The notes under the pieces were generated by a model. It worked only from the letters and a program-made list of their open reading frames with translations. It had not been told where the DNA came from and did no database searches. The position numbers and the translations under genes were made by a program. A DNA stretch of 5,350 bases from Actinomycetota bacterium (GTDB taxonomy: Bacteria; Actinomycetota; Thermoleophilia; Miltoncostaeales; Miltoncostaeaceae). This document shows positions 3,895-5,350 of this stretch, in pieces (positions within the stretch are counted from its first letter, which is position 1; each line of letters opens with the position of its first letter). The stretch spans positions 1 through 5,350 of the forward strand of contig CANJMX010000110.1 in the NCBI GenBank assembly GCA_947475125.1. The letters are read 5' to 3'.

Positions 3895-5350
3895 TCAGCC
3901 GGTGGGGGCGTCCTCGGACAGGCGGTTGCGGCGGCGGGCCGAGAAGTACGTGGCCTGCGGGTGATGCATGATGACGGCCGCGGTGCTCTGCTCCGGGGTC
4001 AGCTGGAATGCGCTGGTGAGATCCATGCCCATCTGCTGGGGGAACGGTGCGAGCAGGCGCAGCACGTCGGCGTGCTGTTCGACGTCGGGGCAGGCCGGGT
4101 AGCCCCATGAATAGCGGCGCCCCTGATCGGAGCCCAGGCCCAATTCGCGCTTGATGCGCGCGTGCACCAGATCGGCCATGCCCTCAGCCGCCTCAACGGC
4201 GAGGCCATGGGCGAAGTAGGCCTCGGTGTACTCCTCCTCGGCCTGAAGGCGGTCGAGGTACTCGGTGGCCTCTTGCCCAACGGTGACGGCTTGCAGGGCG
4301 ATGACGTCACGCACGCCGCCCTCGATGGGTCGCAGGTAGTCGGCCAGGCACAGCAGGCGGCCCTCGTCCTGGCGGGGGAAGTCGAAGCGTGCGGTCTCCT
4401 CGCCCGTGTCGGGGTCAAACACCACCACGTCATTGCCGTCGCGGTTGGCCGGGAAGTAGCCGTAGGTGCCACGCGGCACGATCCAGCCGTCGGCGATGGA
4501 CGACTTCTCCATGGCCGTTCGGCGCGGCAGAAACTCGTCGCGCACAATGCGCGCGTACTCGGCGTCGTCCTGCCCTCGGCCACCCCACGACATCTTGTAG
4601 AGCGAGCGCTCGTCCATGCGGGCGAACATCTCGTCGAGGTCGAAGTCCTCCACGCGGCGGGAACCCCAGAACGGGGGCTCGGGCACCGGTGCCTCGTCAA
4701 TGACCACCGGCTCGGCAGTGGGGCGCGGGCGCGATGCCACTTCGGTGGCCTTTGCTGCGGCGTCGCGGGCCTGATCGAGGCGCTCTTGTACAAACACCGG
4801 GCGGTCGTCAGGGTCTTGAAGGCGGTCAACCGCGCCCAGTCCGTCGAAGGCGTCCTTGCAATAGAACACGCCCGGGCCGTATGGGTCGCCACTCTCAAGC
4901 ATGAGCGTGCGCCAGCCAAACTGCTTGTTGATTGCTGCGCCACCGATGAGCACCGGGTAGTCGCGGCCGCGAGCCGCCAGCTCCTGCACCAAGAGCGGCA
5001 TCTGCTTGCTGGTGCTCACCAGCAGGGCGGACACGCCGATCACGTCGGCGTTGTGCTCCTCGGCGGCGTCGATGATGGCCGTGACCGGCACCTGACGGCC
5101 CAGATCGTGCACCGTGTAGCCGTTGTTCTTGAGGATGGTGCCCACCAGGTTCTTGCCGATGTCGTGCACGTCGCCGTACACGGTGGCCAGCACCACGGTG
5201 CCCTTGGTGTAGCCCTCCACCTGGTCGAGGAACTGCTCGAGGTGCCTGACGGCGCGCTTCATCGCCTCGGCGCTCTGCAGCACGAAGGGGAGAATGAGCT
5301 CGCCGGCGCCGAACTTGTCGCCCACCTCCTTCATGGCGGGCAGCAGCACC
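3895..5350 (-). CDS. metH: Cobalamin-dependent methionine synthase, C-terminal part (5' end beyond window)
   Basis: MetH transfers the methyl group of 5-methyltetrahydrofolate to homocysteine through methylcobalamin, giving methionine and tetrahydrofolate, in the cytoplasm. The visible 484 codons begin inside the helical cap over the cobalamin (MKEVGDKFGAGELILPFVLQ, about 6-25). Next is the Rossmann-like B12 domain with GDVHDIGKN (59-67), whose His62 is the lower axial cobalt ligand, followed by SALLVSTSKQMP (107-118) and LIGGAAIN (134-141). A Pro/Ala/Glu-rich linker runs about 190-228. The AdoMet-binding reactivation domain follows (about 240-470) with GYFPANRDGNDVVVF (297-311), RRYSWGYPACPD (411-422) and LTPEQSTAAVIMHHP (450-464). 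E. coli has RPAPGYPACP in that position; the Arg and GYPACP are kept, and Tyr-Ser-Trp replaces Pro-Ala-Pro. The homocysteine and folate domains lie off the right edge, so the GTG at 5349 is an internal Val codon, not the start. The stop (3897-3895) is 4 bp from the hydrolase ATG, so the two genes form an operon. Confidence 0.96.
   Translation of the reverse strand, partial: VLLPAMKEVGDKFGAGELILPFVLQSAEAMKRAVRHLEQFLDQVEGYTKGTVVLATVYGDVHDIGKNLVGTILKNNGYTVHDLGRQVPVTAIIDAAEEHNADVIGVSALLVSTSKQMPLLVQELAARGRDYPVLIGGAAINKQFGWRTLMLESGDPYGPGVFYCKDAFDGLGAVDRLQDPDDRPVFVQERLDQARDAAAKATEVASRPRPTAEPVVIDEAPVPEPPFWGSRRVEDFDLDEMFARMDERSLYKMSWGGRGQDDAEYARIVRDEFLPRRTAMEKSSIADGWIVPRGTYGYFPANRDGNDVVVFDPDTGEETARFDFPRQDEGRLLCLADYLRPIEGGVRDVIALQAVTVGQEATEYLDRLQAEEEYTEAYFAHGLAVEAAEGMADLVHARIKRELGLGSDQGRRYSWGYPACPDVEQHADVLRLLAPFPQQMGMDLTSAFQLTPEQSTAAVIMHHPQATYFSARRRNRLSEDAPTG

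Noticed and set aside
3893..3897. TGATG overlap at the metH stop as a possible hydrolase start
   Set aside because: The ATG at 3895-3893 is out of frame with the hydrolase; the in-frame ATG is at 3890.
3999..4943. A 314-codon minus-strand frame inside metH
   Set aside because: It is Arg/Ser/Thr/Pro-rich with no domain, while the overlapping frame is unmistakable MetH with conserved motifs throughout.
1..5350. Mobile elements, CRISPR arrays, tRNA or rRNA genes, phage or defence genes
   Set aside because: No terminal inverted repeats, transposase or integrase motifs, spaced direct repeats, or RNA-gene signatures were seen; nearly all of the window is occupied by the five protein genes.

Overview
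The window is GC-rich bacterial DNA, with a strong preference for G or C at third codon positions. It carries four recognisable genes and one unrecognised one, packed almost without gaps. The gene complement suggests an actinobacterium: a cobalamin-dependent methionine synthase whose activation-domain motif reads RYSWGYPACPD, a stand-alone lysyl-phosphatidylglycerol-synthase-type protein, an actinobacterial-looking alpha/beta hydrolase, and candidate leaderless promoters. The ATP-type PEP carboxykinase (most familiar Actinobacteria use the GTP type) would fit a deep branch such as Thermoleophilia. The lineage is inference from memory of these families, not a measured result.

Layout. At 1-582 (minus) lies the N-terminal part of ATP-dependent phosphoenolpyruvate carboxykinase (pckA), whose 3' end is beyond the left edge. 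A 132-bp divergent intergenic region (583-714) holds the pckA ribosome binding site, a perfect palindrome GAAACG-TACC-CGTTTC at 641-656, and an extended -10-like element for the rightward gene. At 715-1245 (plus) is a 176-residue protein of unknown function with a beta/alpha pattern and a C-terminus faintly like cobalamin-independent methionine synthase. After 49 bp comes a 580-residue membrane protein (1295-3037, plus) of the MprF/LysX (DUF2156) class, with six predicted membrane segments followed by the aminoacyl-tRNA-dependent phospholipid aminoacyltransferase domain. It converges on, and overlaps by 71 bp, an alpha/beta hydrolase on the minus strand (2967-3890). That hydrolase begins 4 bp after the stop codon of metH (3895 to beyond the right edge, minus), which covers the B12-binding and AdoMet-activation domains.

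How the genes fit together. The minus-strand metH-hydrolase pair is very probably one transcript, with the hydrolase translated by coupling. The plus-strand pair (unknown protein, then the DUF2156 protein) may be co-transcribed, but each has a TANNNT hexamer 7-9 bp before its ATG, so each may also start its own leaderless mRNA. pckA and the unknown gene share a divergent control region. No RNA genes, mobile elements, CRISPR arrays or convincing terminators were seen. This is mostly an ordinary housekeeping region. The most interesting points are the palindromic operator candidate, the unassigned 176-residue protein, and the convergent overlap in which an 18-bp tandem duplication lengthens two antisense proteins at once.
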